Notes: a model not told the origin generated them from the letters alone. Counted from the first letter of the stretch, positions 12,080-24,453 are shown. The stretch: DNA of 64,000 bases from Ischnura elegans (GCF_921293095.1 NC_060247.1:50379111-50443110); one strand, 5' to 3'. Numbers and translations: made by a program.

Positions 12080-13935
12080 GAGAGGTTGGAATGAAAAGAT
12101 TTAGTTTGGCTTCCCGAGGTGACATGCGAGGAAGGACAAAGCATGTGGAAGTATTAGTCGTCCGTGTCGTACAAGCGTCTCCCTATCCCCGGGGGAAGTT
12201 GCACGTTGCGTCAACGCGTTGGCACACGATGAATAGCTTACAACAAACTTAGCAGATGAACAGAGTTCCAATGCCCTCCATTCAGCGGCTCAACCGTGAT
12301 GAAAGTGCCAATACCCGGATTAGAAAATCTCTGAAATCGTTCACGAGATAGTTTAGTTCCCTGACTTATTACGTCAGTGTTCGTATGAATTACTTTTCAG
12401 AGATCTGTCCACAGTTTAAGTCGTCAGTCCCAGTTTCTTAGCTTATTTAAAAGTAAATTAACTGCCTATTTGTACTTGGAATTTTGTGGAAGAAGCTATC
12501 GTCTTTGATCTTATCGAGAAAGACAAAATTTCCAGTTTTTATTAAAAAATATCAATTAATTGGCACTAATAAATTACATTTTAAATTTAGATAAGGAATT
12601 ATCTCCATGGTTACAAGCTGCTGACAAAAATGTATGCAATTTTGATCCATTTGTTGCATCGAGTATATAGTTACGCCCAGAAGTTTTAGCCTAGTATTGG
12701 CAAATAGTCAAATGATCTAATGATAACGCCGGAGGATCTTTGAAGAAATTGTGTATTTGCATTCGGTAGAAATTTAGATTAGTCGTGCGGAAATATCAGG
12801 TACCCATCGCTAACTCCTGCTCTTGAATCTCTGGTAAAAGGCACAGAATTTGATCGTAAAAATAATCTCTTACCTTTTGAATGCATTTTAGAAAAGCCTA
12901 TTATTTTGCGCTATGGAAGAGATGAATATTCTTTTCGTTACCTCTATGTGCAAAATTATTTTTTAGTTCTCAAAGAATTTGAGTTTCGTTTAGCAATGGT
13001 GATCAAAATCGCTTTATTGGAGCGAAGTAGAAGCTAAAGGTATTCAGGCTGAAAGTCAGTTGACAAAGCACGCAGAATTGTATTTTAAACAGTCATTGAA
13101 ACGCAAGTTTCTTTTTTTTCCAAAAAATTGCCTCCGAAAACGAGAAAACGAGGTAGCGGACTCCGTATGGAAATAAGCTTTGAAATTCTTAAAAATATCT
13201 TCTTTGAAGAAAGGCCGCTGCAATTTTAGACCTTCTTGTCAAAAAACAACCGCTGACATACTTTTAAGAGATATAATAGATGTTTCGAGTATGGCTTCGA
13301 TAAAATAGCGGTAAGTTCTGAATCGTAGGTGTATTTTTTTCAGTTTTTAAACTCAGCGTACCGATTAATTCAAACAGTTTTGAATCCGCTTTGCGTTAAT
13401 AAGATTACATCTTACCTATTCAATAACACGTGCTGCGAGGAATTCTGTAGCAGAGAAGTTTTTTATTTGTTTTCTTTCTCCTCCATGGAAACTCTTGTCA
13501 GAAGTCGTATGATTTACTGAAACTTAAAAAAATTATAAAAAGAATGATAACTAGTAATGTGTGTATTGAGAGAAGTGTTTCGAAGAATGTAGGAAAGATG
13601 AAAGTTTTTATTTGTTACCTGACAGGTGTTTTTAAATAGCCTTTGATTCACTTAATGACATAATCTATTATTTGGGACACCTTTGGCTATTATTTGACAG
13701 CCTTACAAGGTATTTCACAAGAGATATTGCAGAAATTAATCCATAACTAGTATATTCCAGTGGAAAACGCGATTTTTGATCTTGTGCGACTAACTAAATG
13801 TGTTCTTTACTTTTAACAGTTAATTTATCGAGTAGCCCAGAAAATTATAAATTTATTTGAATATCCAACCTCCTGGTTGTATCAGTAGATTCGTATGAAG
13901 GTTACCTTTTGAATTCATGTGTCAATTTTATGTTG
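12080..13935. other. No supported feature
   Basis: Mixed AT-rich sequence. A moderately GC-rich patch at 12120-12350 contains CCCGGGGG and a GCGTCAACGCGTTGG segment, with no open frame and no second copy in the window. Confidence 0.5.
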
Positions 13936-13938
13936 TTG

Positions 13939-14655
13939 GATAAAAGTCATGAATCATGGAAATGAAGGGATGAGATCTAGCTAACATTTCAAGTAACTTT
14001 GATGAAAAATGTTGGTCGAGAATTACTTATTGCTTGAGAATTACATTATATAATTTGATTCTGTAGCAGAGTAATTTACTCTGTGAGTAATTTACTCTTT
14101 TTACAAATATCAACTTTGAGTTCTCATAATTGAGTATTGGAGGCGGTCCTGAAAGTGACTGGTCGTTAATGAAACGTCACTTTTCTCTAATTTTGAGGTC
14201 AATCTCGATAATTTTTCTTTTTTTGTGAGCTAGACAGCTGTGGAACAAAGCTTTTAGGCGGCTTTTTCCTTTTAATAGGATTTTATATTTTCGCAAAGTA
14301 TGAAATTTGGGCGACATAGACTAGTAAGCTGGGTTTAGATGACATAAATCGTGTCTGTGTTACAAAATACTGACGGAGCGTGTACCACTTAAGGAAGCAA
14401 AAGTGCCTCGTTATTAGAATTTGTCAATTAAAATGGGAGGATCTCTAGGATGCCCAATAATTTATAGGCCAAGAATTGAAATTTTCTAGGATCATGGATA
14501 AAAGTTATGAATAAAAGTTGAATAAAAGTTGGATAAAAGGTATGAATAAAAGATGGATACAAATTATGAATCGTGGCAGTGAGGGGATGAGATCTACAAA
14601 ACTTACATTTTAAATAACTGTTATAACTGAATGTTGGTCGAGAATTACATATTTA
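13939..14655. repeat. Diverged direct duplication, copies about 560-620 bp apart
   Basis: About 13939-14040 and 14497-14655 share GATAAAAGT(C/T)ATGAAT, GGGATGAGATCTA, an AACATTT or ACATTTT block, and ATGTTGGTCGAGAATTAC in the same order. The second copy has an internal expansion of the short unit ATAAAAG(T/A)TG between about 14497 and 14570. It is an old repeat pair of unknown origin. Confidence 0.6.
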
Positions 14656-14809
14656 GGCTGAGGGATTAGCCGGGAAAGAGTAGGAGGAGAGGGGAATGGA
14701 ATCGGTGGACGTAGGAAGAGGTAAGGTAGGCCACGGCACCATTTGGTTTCCGAAATGGGAACCACTGTTGTATTTTACTTGTTTCCCGTCTCATAAGCGA
14801 GCGTAATTT

Positions 14810-15380
14810 CAGATGCGGAGTCTGCTGCTCTGCCATCTCCCCGCGACCCACCCGGTTCCTACATGTACACTACGCGTCCTTCGCTTTCTTATGAACGCTT
14901 CCCTCGCCTTCTTTTGTTCTCGCGCCTCCCGCCTTTTTTTACGCGCGAGAGAGAGGCGAGCGAGAAAAACGGGGACAGCCTCAAGGAGGACGTCCGAAGG
15001 AGTCTTTCGGAAAGAAATGGCGCCTCCCGCGTCCTTCCCGGGAACATTCGACGAAAGTGACGTCGTCGTCGCCGCGCTCCTCGTTGCTGTTTTGTTTGTC
15101 GGTGCGTGCTCCTCGCGTCCGACGACTCGTGTGTTTGCATTCCCTCTTTTTGCGCTCACACGGCTCACTCCGCTAAATGCGAATTCTTTTCGCTCCTTTC
15201 CGAAAAGAAACCGTCCCGTTTCGTCAGATTAAACAAAAAATAAAGTTTCTCGCTCGGAAAAAAATGAAAAGTTTTTTCGTGCTGCAAAATATGAGACGCG
15301 GCCCCGTGTTTCATTTCGGCTTCTGCGACAGCGAGGTAAGTTAGTGCGACGGGCGACAGTGAAGGAAGCGGAGGAGGAAA
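14810..15380. other. CpG-rich island, possible promoter or 5' exon region
   Basis: CpG is abundant here against a CpG-poor background, with many GCG, CGC and CGTCG strings. Open frames run on both strands (139 codons plus, 119 codons minus). Their arginine- and serine-rich translations mirror each other, so at most one could be coding and probably neither is. A sequence matching a strong splice donor, GCGAGGTAAGTTAG, begins at 15331, and a weaker one (AAAGGTAATG) lies near 15380. An untranslated first exon is possible but unproven. No TATA box was placed. Confidence 0.3.
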
Positions 15381-15816
15381 GGTAATGCACGGCTCGTATC
15401 TGTGAAATGACGGCGGAACACGAAATATGGCACTCCTCCGATTTTTTCATCGGTCTTTTCGTAAAAAAAAACCAACGCGCCGAAAACATTCCTTCCTTTA
15501 ACTACCACTTTCATGCGTACTGTTTTGGTGCAGTTGCATTTTTAGGAATGTGCACGGGGAAAGAACGCTAATTTAATAGATTTCACCCGAAAAAAATCGC
15601 AGGGAAAATAACAACTCCACTGAGAGCCTGAAAAAAGCACGGCAAAATGACAGTGCTGCATTCAAAACTCAGCAAGAATCCAAGGATAAAAACTAAGAAA
15701 TTTTTCTTCGAGGAAGGTTTTTTTATCGGGACATAGTGGGCCAAAGCAAATATACAAAATAACTTAAAGACGCCATTAAAAACTCCACAAAATATTTTTA
15801 TTACGTACGAAATATA

Positions 15817-16230
15817 TAGGGTGGAGAAAAATTGTGTCATGAAATATTACTCCTGCATAGATGATAATCGTAGGAAACAAAATTTCTCATGATGTTTATG
15901 TAGAAAACGCATCGTTTTTAAACTACAGAAACTTTGAGATAGGCGCTCCGATTCGCTACGAGTTTTCCCCTGTTTCCGGATGCTCGGGACAACCCATGAC
16001 TTCAAATGCTTTGCCTGCATTTGTATTTGGCTTTGTCCAGGGTATCCGGTAGTAGGGAAAACTCGTAGCCAATTGGAGCGTTTGGCTCAAAGCTTATGCA
16101 GTTTAAAAATGGTGCGTTCTCTACATAAACATCATGAGTAATTTTGGCTCCTACTAAAAACTATTCCGAGTCGCATAAACTATTCCATAAACTATAAACA
16201 TTTCGTGACACTATATTTCTCCACTCTGCA
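15817..16230. mobile_element. Foldback (long inverted repeat) element, about 0.41 kb
   Basis: The left half from 15818 reads GGGTGGAGAAA, GTGTCATGAAAT, TCATGATGTTTATGTAGA, AACGCATCGTTTTTAAACT, CGCTCCGATTCGCTACGAG, TTTTCCC. The right half is its imperfect reverse complement from 16230 inwards, with matching blocks in the same order: AGAGTGGAGAAA, GTGTCACGAAAT, TCATGATGTTTATGTAGA, AACGCACC, TTTTTAAACT, CGCTCCAATTGGCTACGAG, TTTTCCC. Arms are about 190 bp, roughly 80% alike, and leave a short loop near 16010-16040. No coding capacity is present. The structure fits a foldback MITE, and a transcript across it would form a long hairpin. Confidence 0.75.
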
Positions 16231-16239
16231 TCGGGAGTT

Positions 16240-17430
16240 CGCTTGGTTATACCTATCCCGGCTTATGTACTGGAAAAAAGTCACTCGCATGGTAACGGAT
16301 GGAAAAGTAAATGAGGACGGATAGAAAAATAATGGAGATCGTCCCTAAGCGAAAGTTTTCAATGAAAAATAGCCCAAGTATCACTATCAGTGTTTTTGGA
16401 CTGTGAGCAACGTCTATCTACCCATACTAAAGCTTCAAATTTGTAGAGTTTGTTGTAGTATCTAAACAGTCGAAATCATCAACATAATGGTCTTCGTACA
16501 CTCTTCACTGCATACTTATGAAAAAAAATGAAAAGAGAAATGAATCCATTGCTTACAGCAAGAGAATACTCTTCCCCAAGAGTAAAATCGTGGGTGCAGC
16601 GTCGAGACATTGACTTTCAAAATCAAATCCCTCGGATTTCGTCACGTTTTAGAGCGAGGCCTCCCCCTCCCCCTGCCACAGTCACCCATCCGAAATACCT
16701 TCGACCTCATCATTCGCTCGATTGGCGGCATGCGCCGCGAAAATCCATCACCCGTCACCGCGCCATCTGTCGCCGCCCGCCCGACTGGGGATTTGCCGTT
16801 CACTCTTCTTCTCTGGCGCCTCAGCGTTCACTCTTTTCGACACCCACGATGTTTTGTGCCACGTCACCGTGAGAAAGAAGTAAAAAAATCTGAACAAAAG
16901 GCATGAAATGAATTCCGTGCAAAGTTACCGGGAATAGATTATTACTCACTCTTTTATGCTTATACTGTTAACAGTTATTGCAAGCCAAGCATTGTAGTAC
17001 TCGTTGATAATGAAAATTTCCATTCTCACATTAAAATTGTCTGCTGAAACATCGCTGAGATTTGATATATATGTAAGGTGTAAAAAATTAACGAAATAAA
17101 TGCTTTATTGCAAAGGCAGATAGAAATCGAGGAATAAAACTAAGCAACTATTTTGAAGGCGATTTTTTTATTAGGAAGTAACCCTATTGCGTGAAGAAGA
17201 CGAAATGACAACAATTACGATTACGATGCGTATTAAAATTGCCTATGTATCTATATGTTTTTAGATTTACATTCAGTTGTATTATAAATGCAGCTGTGAA
17301 TGAAAAATATGAGAAGGAAGAAATGAGGAAAAGCTAAATTCAATTTCTTGTCATACTTTAGTGTATGCTCGCGAATTAGTGATTTAAAAAATACTAGGTA
17401 ATCATCGTGTGACGTAAGTGAGGTTTTCCC
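16240..17430. other. No supported feature
   Basis: It includes a moderately GC-rich patch (16610-16870) with overlapping open frames of 98 and 114 codons. Two unrelated frames being open together there points to composition and not selection. The rest is AT-rich and empty. Confidence 0.5.
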
Positions 17431-17439
17431 GTCAAATTT

Positions 17440-17610
17440 GAGTTCAGTGCTGTACAGTGTGCACTGCGCTGGTCTTGCCCGAGGAGCAAAGCAAACTACA
17501 CGCCCGCGTAAGGGAGCCAGGCCTGAGGTCGCGCGCCGGGAATGTAGGGAGCCGAAGTCCCCCGGACAGGTCCTCGAAGAAGACCCTATGAGCAACCAAA
17601 CATTTTCAAC
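17440..17610. other. Small GC-rich patch
   Basis: A step to high GC with CGCGCGCCGGG and GTCCCCCGGACAGG strings. Open frames on both strands are short. It could be a regulatory or untranslated exon segment, but no splice or promoter signal decides this. Confidence 0.3.
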
Positions 17611-17619
17611 GAGAAGGTG

Positions 17620-19000
17620 ACGTGAGTGTGTTAAACCATTGTGAGTTAAACGCGCCGATTCTAGCTAATGTCACCTCTCTTTTATCAACATCGGGCCTAG
17701 GTAAACTCGTGACGTGATCCCAACACGGATGAGATTAGACAGACATTCTCAGTCGGAGGGCTAGCAGTGCTCCAGGTACTGAAGATTAGACAATTTAGAG
17801 CCATGTAACCCTCGAGTAGAATGCCTGGAACGTGCACCTATTTTACTCCTAGTGGATTCCTCTTCCCTCTCTGGCCTTGTCCGCCAGTCTTGTTTTGGTT
17901 GTGAGAGAGCAAAGAGGCTGGAAATGAAGCAGTATGGATGCTATACAATCGTCAAGGCAGCTGTGGAGTTCTAGCGGCTTCATATGATAAGAATACCCAT
18001 TTAGTGAGAGTGAGCGATAATTGATAACCTATTCTTTTATTTGAATCCAATTTTTCACTATAATCTCATAATACATTTACCATACGTACCATATCAAAAC
18101 GTACATCTTTTCGTAGGCTATTTCCTAATCTGATGTGATTCCCAGAAAAAGTCAAAAATTGAAATAGGACGAAGGAGGGGATGGACGCCGTGGCTAATGG
18201 CGGACGTCTTAATAGGGGTGGAAGGGGCATGGGCTGTCCGGAGGGTCGGTGTTGAGGTACAGTCACTTTCAAAAGTCGGTCCCCACGGCCAGCGCGAGCA
18301 ACGACGTTTCCGCTGAGCATTATTCCTAAGCATTCTCTTGGAAGATGCATTATCTTACAATTTTCCCTGTGTATCATCACTTGAGAGATCAAAAAACTAA
18401 TGTACTCTGAATTATTATGTTTACTTCGGTATGATATGTATTCCAGTCGTCACCTACATTTCCCTATTCAAATATTTAAATAATGCTCAATATATTCCAG
18501 GTATCAGTGAGTAATTAACCCATATCTTCATGTTCATCGAGAGTTCGAATGTCTTAATAGTTATCATAAATTTATTTTCTTTAGCTAAAAAACCATCGGA
18601 AACATTAATTACTCGACTTGTTTATCTATTTATTACCATTTTAAGGCACATTTATGCATCTTTCATCTTTGCCCCTTTCATTAAGAGGTATAACTATGCC
18701 TTTTCCCTTTTTTTCTTTTTTTTCCGCTAGAATCAGTCGTAATTGGTGCACGGTGATATCATGCATGTCAGTGTCCTCCACATTACCATATATATAAGTG
18801 GTTTAACAGCAATAATAGAACTTACTCTCACGTAGTGAATACCTTGAGTCAATCTTAGGAATGAACAAATACTGATCATATTCCTACTAACACAAAACTA
18901 CGTATGCGTAATTTTGATCCGCTAAAATATACCGTGTTGAGCCTGATGACTATTTCTGAGCAACAAATGTAAACTATATTTATTAGTTACCAAATTTACT
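17620..19000. other. No supported feature
   Basis: No repeat, RNA gene or transposon end was recognised. A 63-codon stop-to-stop plus-strand frame near 17790-17973 looks mildly protein-like but lacks splice support. Confidence 0.5.
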
Positions 19001-19006
19001 GCTTGG

Positions 19007-19235
19007 GATGTAGCGCTTTATGGTACGGAAGCAGACGCTGACGAATGAGGGACATGAAAAGAATTAAGGTATCCGACATGTGAGTATAAAAAGAACGGAA
19101 AAGGTGAGATGGACGGAGAGGAAAAGAAATAAAGAAGTGCTACCCCTAGTGCAGAGATTTGAGGTACGGTGGGAGGGAAGGATGAAAGTAAGGATATGGA
19201 TAGAATGAAAGGCCGTGATGCGAATGGGCGTTACC
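19007..19235 (+). pseudogene. Decayed non-LTR retrotransposon reverse-transcriptase fragment
   Basis: The conceptual translation, with frame changes, contains ALYGTE followed by VRWTERKRNKEVL. These correspond to the ALYGAETW and ERKRNDEVL blocks of the better copy at 59606-60136. They belong to the C-terminal segment after the catalytic domain of LINE reverse transcriptases (RTE- or Jockey/I-like; clade not resolved). The A-E-T-W block is damaged and stops interrupt the frame, so it cannot encode a working protein. Shared nucleotide strings (GGAGAGGAAAAG, GAAGTGCT) show both fragments come from the same LINE family. Confidence 0.6.
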
Positions 19236-19575
19236 ATTAATTTTATAACGGTAAGTTCAAGTTTAGAGGGGCGCAATCGGGATGATTCTTTAAATCTTCC
19301 ATGTAACCCAAAATTCTTAGGTCACCTCTAATAATATTCAACTATTTTTCTTAAAAACGCTGGACAAAACTAATGTACGAGAATTCCCCTAAAAGAAAAG
19401 GACAAATCTTCGTACGACGCATTGTGGTCTAAAAGGCTACCATTTTCCTTAGTGCCCATCAATACCTCGCTTCTTCTTTCGTGAAAAATTACATTTATCT
19501 TAAAAGAAATTCAAAGCAATCCGATTGCACATCTGAAAAATATAATGCAAACATTATCTTCTCTCATAAAACAAT

Positions 19576-20237
19576 AGGGTGGTTTCCTATTATTTTTTTA
19601 TTGCCTAAATCGAAAGATTATTACTCCTGGAGTACGTATTTCACGCTTTTAGATTTTTAAATGACGATATCTATTTTTCGCGATTAAATGAAAAGTGAAA
19701 ATTTTCAAGCGCGCGAAAACGCGACGCTTAAGTATGAATGTCGGGAAGTCTCTCCGCGTGACGTATTTCTGGTTCCCCCTCCCGCCCTGCGAGGTGACCT
19801 TGAGGCGAGGCTTAGCGCTGATACGACGCAGGCTGTTAGCGGCTAGCCTAGTACCCTGCTGGCTGGTAGCGCTTGGCTTAAATAAGGATTATTAATAACT
19901 TATCAAACGAGGAAAACTTTCCGACCTTAGCCAGTTTTAATAAGTGATTGTTAAGACATGTTTCCCTGAGCTCTGCGCCTCATGCATGCAATGGTAACCT
20001 CAGACGACGTATAACTCCTATCTTCTCGTATAGAAACTAGGTCCCTGTGACGTCACGTGGAGTGGCATCGCATGGGCGCCAATCTGGCCCTTTTCAAATG
20101 AGGATAAAAATGGACCATTGCCATTCGTCTAACCCGGTATTTCTAAAACAAAATAATTTGTATATTATGAATACACTAATGGTGGGTAACGAATCGCAAT
20201 CAATGCCTTTCGTTTTCTTTGATGAAGGAAACCACCC
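19576..20237. mobile_element. Inverted-repeat (MITE-like) element, about 0.66 kb
   Basis: CAATAGGGTGGTTTCC (19572-19587) is matched exactly by its reverse complement GGAAACCACCCTATTG (20227-20242), a 16-bp perfect inverted pair. If the target duplication is TA (19574-19575 and 20238-20239), the element is 662 bp and starts GGGTGGTTTCC. If the outer CAA/TTG belongs to the element, the ends lie 4 bp further out and no duplication is visible. The interior is unusually mixed: an AT-rich part, a G/C-rich part with GCGCGCGAAAACGCG near 19710-19725, and no open frame longer than about 75 codons. It is therefore non-autonomous. Confidence 0.75.
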
Positions 20238-20249
20238 TATTGCCTTACC

Positions 20250-22735
20250 GGTAGTTTTTTCCAGGTAAAAAAATGCAGTAAATAGAAAATTCTTTTTTTA
20301 TAATTACAGGATGGGAATAAGTGGCATTATTGTAGGCACCGCTTGTATTCTAATTAGACTTAAACTTGGGGAGTAACTGCTACTTCACATGTAAACAATG
20401 AAAAATGACTGAAAATCCTCAGCCGCCGACACGGGTGAACGCGACCCTGGATGGTAACCGTGACACTAACGAAAATAGCAACATGGGCTGATTTACTTAT
20501 TTTCACAAGATGATGAGGAGAAAAAAATATTGAAATGCTCGAAATGCCCCGAAAATTTTGTTTGTACTGTAAGTGCTTTATAAGTTTACCAAACGAGTCA
20601 GATGTTCCTCTGTCTTCCTCGCAAGATGAGTTGCTCACCGGAAAAATCCTTAAATTCTTCTCCGCTTTTTTCGATTTTGGAATTGTTTGGCTGTAGCGGG
20701 AGGGTTGACGGGACCTTCCTACCTCTGAAATCGTGCTTGGGGCTCTGGGCGAGGGTTAAAGTATTCAAGTTGCACCATTTGCACAACCCAATCAAGTATT
20801 ATCTATCCCCAGTGGACAAGGAACGAAATGTTTTCAAAGGGGGCTTGTGTCGCTAGTTTTTTTGAACTTAATCAAGCGTAGGAGGATCTTATTATCATCT
20901 GCATTTACATTTCCATCATAAAATAATTCTTCCTCATATCACATTTGAAGAATCTTGAATTTATAGTGTGGGTACTTGGGTACCGGAGACCTTTTCATCT
21001 CACTACAGTGACCACGCCGAAGGTGCGTGTTTAGTTCCTGTGCCGGTGAGTCCAAGATTCACCCCGACCACTATTTTACAAAAGCCATGATTAAAATGTC
21101 GTAAGTGTATATCTTTGTCGGTGCCAAGTGTTGTTTTTGTGAAGAGGAAAATTAAATATAATAATTTGAATGATAATTATGATTTTTGTTCAAGTCTTTC
21201 GTTTCTCCACCGGTAAAGCTGCTAATTTTTAATACTGAAAGCTTCCAATGACATTTTACACTACGAATACTTACATGCTATTTTTTGCTTGGGAAATTTC
21301 TCTAAAAATTACCTTCGCATTCGAAATAACTGGGTAAACTCCTTCGGAATCTGGTAGTTTTTATTATGGTACACAGTATTCACCAAAAAATTAATCTTAA
21401 ATGGAACGGCGATGGAGTGATATGTTGAAAGCAAATCAAACGCATGTGGCTTCCCGTGAATATGTACTACCTATAAAAATAAATATTTGAAAACATGAAA
21501 ATTTTACACTCAATCGTAATTATTGTAGCAGATAAATATTTCATTATTATAATTTACACCACAAAATTATGGGTAGTTTAGATATTTACTAAGGAAAGCA
21601 GAGAATTATACATTATTTATACTTTTTTATGCCTAAAGAAAAATTGGAAATGGGTTAAATAATCAAATCCCTCTAAAGTCATATCCTAAAGAATACCCTC
21701 TCAGTTAAACACATACTGGAGTAATATAATTGTTAATTTATTATTATTATATGGTGAGCTAAGTTACAAAAAAATAAAACGAATCTCCCCCTTACAAGTA
21801 ATTATGAAGTAAGGAGTTTCCTTAACCTTACTAACGCGATGTGATCTCTCGGCCGCTTCCTGAGATCCATTAGTTCACGAAAGCTCTCGCGTAAGATGTC
21901 ATCATCTCTCTTCACATAATTCGCATAACGATGCGCGTCAAAAACGCCTACCAGTATTATGAACAAAGGCAGAGCGATACAATTATTATAACCAAAGTTA
22001 TAACAGTCATGCCATGAATTGATTACACAGAATAGTTAAGGAAAAATTATTTATCCACGATTTTACGCCACAAAAAGTGAGTGCCCTCACACGATCATGG
22101 GATTCAAGAGCGATAATTTCAAATGTCTCGTAAACTTGAAGTGTAATGTCGTTCACTTATTGTCAGAGAAACTTGCTGCCAACGAAAGTCGAACTACTCT
22201 CTCGTTCATTGCCGGAAGACTAAGGTACCGTGTCTCAGAAGTGGCGATTTTTCGACTCTAGAACGTTCGAGCTCTTGAATCGTGTTCATTTATCTACTTC
22301 TTACGAGTCTGCCAAACGATGAGCAACTGCTTTTATGCCGGTTTGGTGCTCACGACATTGTATCATTATGCTCACGACAGGGCATTGAAAGTCTCTCGAT
22401 GTTCGCTGTCAGGAACTTCATTTCATGGAATACCAGAAGCGCCTTGAGTCAGGGTTTACGGACCCGCCATAGTTCGTGGCATAAACTGAGGATAGAATAA
22501 TTTATTTTTGCTGTGAATGAAAGAGAAGTGGCCCATGAAATGAGCCGTATGAATATGAATAGTTTTTCATTATTGTCAAACTCTTTTTTAATGCAGGATG
22601 TTTCATTTTTAAGAATTTACCGGGGGAAGTATAATAACCGGAATACTTCACCCCGCTTTCATCCTAATTATTCCTTCCCCTCCACTTCTCTCTCTGGATG
22701 GTATAGATACGGCTCACTGACGTTTCATAGATGTA
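20250..22735. other. No supported feature
   Basis: A GC-richer patch at 20950-21090 (GGGTACTTGGGTACCGG and following) may be a dispersed repeat but has no second copy here. An 84-codon plus frame at 20602-20856 overlaps a 65-codon minus frame, so composition explains both. The rest is AT-rich and empty. Confidence 0.5.
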
Positions 22736-22738
22736 TGT

Positions 22739-22770
22739 ACCTGATGATGACCTAGCGAATGAAACGCGTA
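22739..22770 (+). other. Degraded hammerhead-like hairpin motif
   Basis: CCTGATGA (22740-22747), T, then GACC, a TAGC loop, GAAT, and GAAACGCG (22761-22768). The constant parts match the motif seen at 10.2, 56.8 and 62.8 kb. The second stem strand GAAT no longer pairs with GACC, for which GGTC would be needed, so the hairpin is lost. A following stretch (AATACCAAAATAAAACC) looks like the tail of a dispersed element. Confidence 0.4.
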
Positions 22771-22997
22771 ATACCAAAATAAAACCTTAGAAAAAAGTGC
22801 TATCTTGTTTTCTTCAACTTACATGTATTCTTTCCACTACATCTCACCTACATCAGCCAACTTTATTTGGAGATATGAAGGGTTGAAGTACACAACTATT
22901 AGGATTGTAGTACTATGAATTAACAACGATCCACACAACCTATTTTTTCAGGTACACTTCCTATAATTCTTCACCCTGATCTCCCCAACCGAACAAA

Positions 22998-23055
22998 AAC
23001 CTGACGGAATCGAACCCGAGCTGCCAAGTGGCAGCAACATTTCACCATCCTTCCG
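22998..23055 (-). mobile_element. tRNA-like SINE head or pseudo-tRNA fragment
   Basis: On the minus strand the segment holds CTCGGGTTCGATTCCG, a perfect polymerase III B box inside a T-arm that pairs (CGG/CCG). The upstream part GTGAAATGTTGCTGCC is too diverged to show a clear A box or anticodon arm, and the acceptor stem is absent. It sits in a GC-richer block (22960-23410) that contains a 133-codon minus frame, which is probably fortuitous. Confidence 0.45.
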
Positions 23056-23403
23056 CGCCCATCCTTTCTGGCCCTCCTCCCTATCCCACTCCACCACGCG
23101 ACCACGGGAACCGACGGGAATTCCAATTCGGTAATTTGGAAACAACCCAACCGTCGTGGAGCGCGCGATGCATGCGAAATCCGAAAGAAGCAGCATTTTA
23201 GCGGGTGCACTTTGCGGTAGAAGGGCTGCGAGAGGGAGAGTTCAGAGGAGAAAGGAACGATGAATGGATCGGATTTCTTAGTATCGGTCTGGTGCCATCT
23301 GAAGGGATGGATCCCAGACCAATAAGGGGAAGGTGCTCGGAGTAGTAATATCGTTGCAGTTGAGGTATCCACAAGGGGGCGGGGTGAGGCGTTCCCGGAC
23401 TCT

Positions 23404-23413
23404 CCCCCCCCCC
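23404..23413 (+). repeat. C10 homopolymer
   Basis: A run of ten C at the end of the GC-rich block. Confidence 0.9.
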
Positions 23414-24268
23414 GACATTAGGAACATTTTCTGGCGTTTATTATGCGTATTTATACTTCAAATAGGAACATAATAATGCATACATTTTAAGCTCTATTAA
23501 GGAAAAATTTTAACAATGCGTTTTTTGGTGCCGTAAAGTTTAATTACGAAATATGTAGCTTCCACAATGAATATGAATGAATAGAAAATGTTAACATTCT
23601 TGAAATGAGCAGTCTTGCAATCGAATTTCTCCCAGAAGCAGCCCTGTGTTCGAATGGGTGAAATTGTTTCAAGTGTTATTGGGCATTGGCCTGGTGGTAA
23701 CATGAAAATACGATGAAAAACATTGAAAAAATTACAAGAAACTTTTGAAACCTACTTAATTATCAGGTTTTAAAAAATGCGTAACTTTTTCTGGAAGGGC
23801 TGAAATTTTTTCCCCGTTAGGTCGTTCCAGTGCCGCGTGGTCCTGTTCAAGAAGAACTGCTTTAAATTTGTCCTTAGTGATAGGCACTGAACAAGTGATA
23901 CTCATCAGAGTTTGTTTTTATAAATTCATTCCTTTATTCCTTCACAAACCTTCTCAATTCTTTCCAAATTTATTCCATGCTTTTCCCTCATTCACTATAT
24001 TTTACTCCCCATATAGCTTGCTCCATTTCCTCCTATCCTGTAAACTCTCCCATCTCAATTTAAGAATTTTTCTCATAGCTGTTTACCACCTGTTTTTTAG
24101 AGGTGTCGTGGTACTTCACATCCATTAATTATTACTATCGATCTGCCTTACTATTTTTAAATTTCGGTTTAATTTATGGTAACAAATGTGAGACTTGGTG
24201 TTTCATATTGTAAGATAGGAGACAAAACTGTTGGACAGGAAGAAATGAAAGTGTGAGATACAAAAATT

Positions 24269-24453
24269 CATAGCTACGCCTACAAATTTCATTGCGTCAA
24301 ATTCTATGGATATAAAGAAATTATCCAAGGAGATTGGGTGTATGGCGTTGTGGGAGTAGAGTGTCGTGTTAGTTAGAGATTTGCAAACGTTTAAAGTGAA
24401 ATATGAGACACAATAATTGAAAATTTAAAATAAATGACTAAATTGTGGAACGA
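24269..24453 (+). repeat. Direct repeat copy 1 (185 bp)
   Basis: Begins CATAGCTACGCCTACAAATT and ends AAATTGTGGAACGA. It is almost identical to 25002-25190, with three substitutions and one 4-bp indel (GAAATATGAG against GAAATAAATATGAG). The spacing between the starts is 733 bp. The high identity suggests a recent duplication or two recent insertions of the same element. The unit has no inverted ends and no open frame. Confidence 0.9.

Noticed and set aside
14150..14185. CCTGAAAGTGACTGG ... AATGAAACGTC as another copy of the hairpin motif
   Set aside because: The first block reads CTGAAAG and not CTGANGA, and the intervening bases do not form a stem.
17790..17973. Stop-to-stop frame with several cysteines, considered as a zinc-finger-like exon
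   Set aside because: Cysteine spacing fits no known finger, and there are no clear splice sites.
22971..23372. 133-codon minus-strand frame as a gene
   Set aside because: It overlaps the tRNA-like SINE head and a GC-rich stretch and shows no motif.
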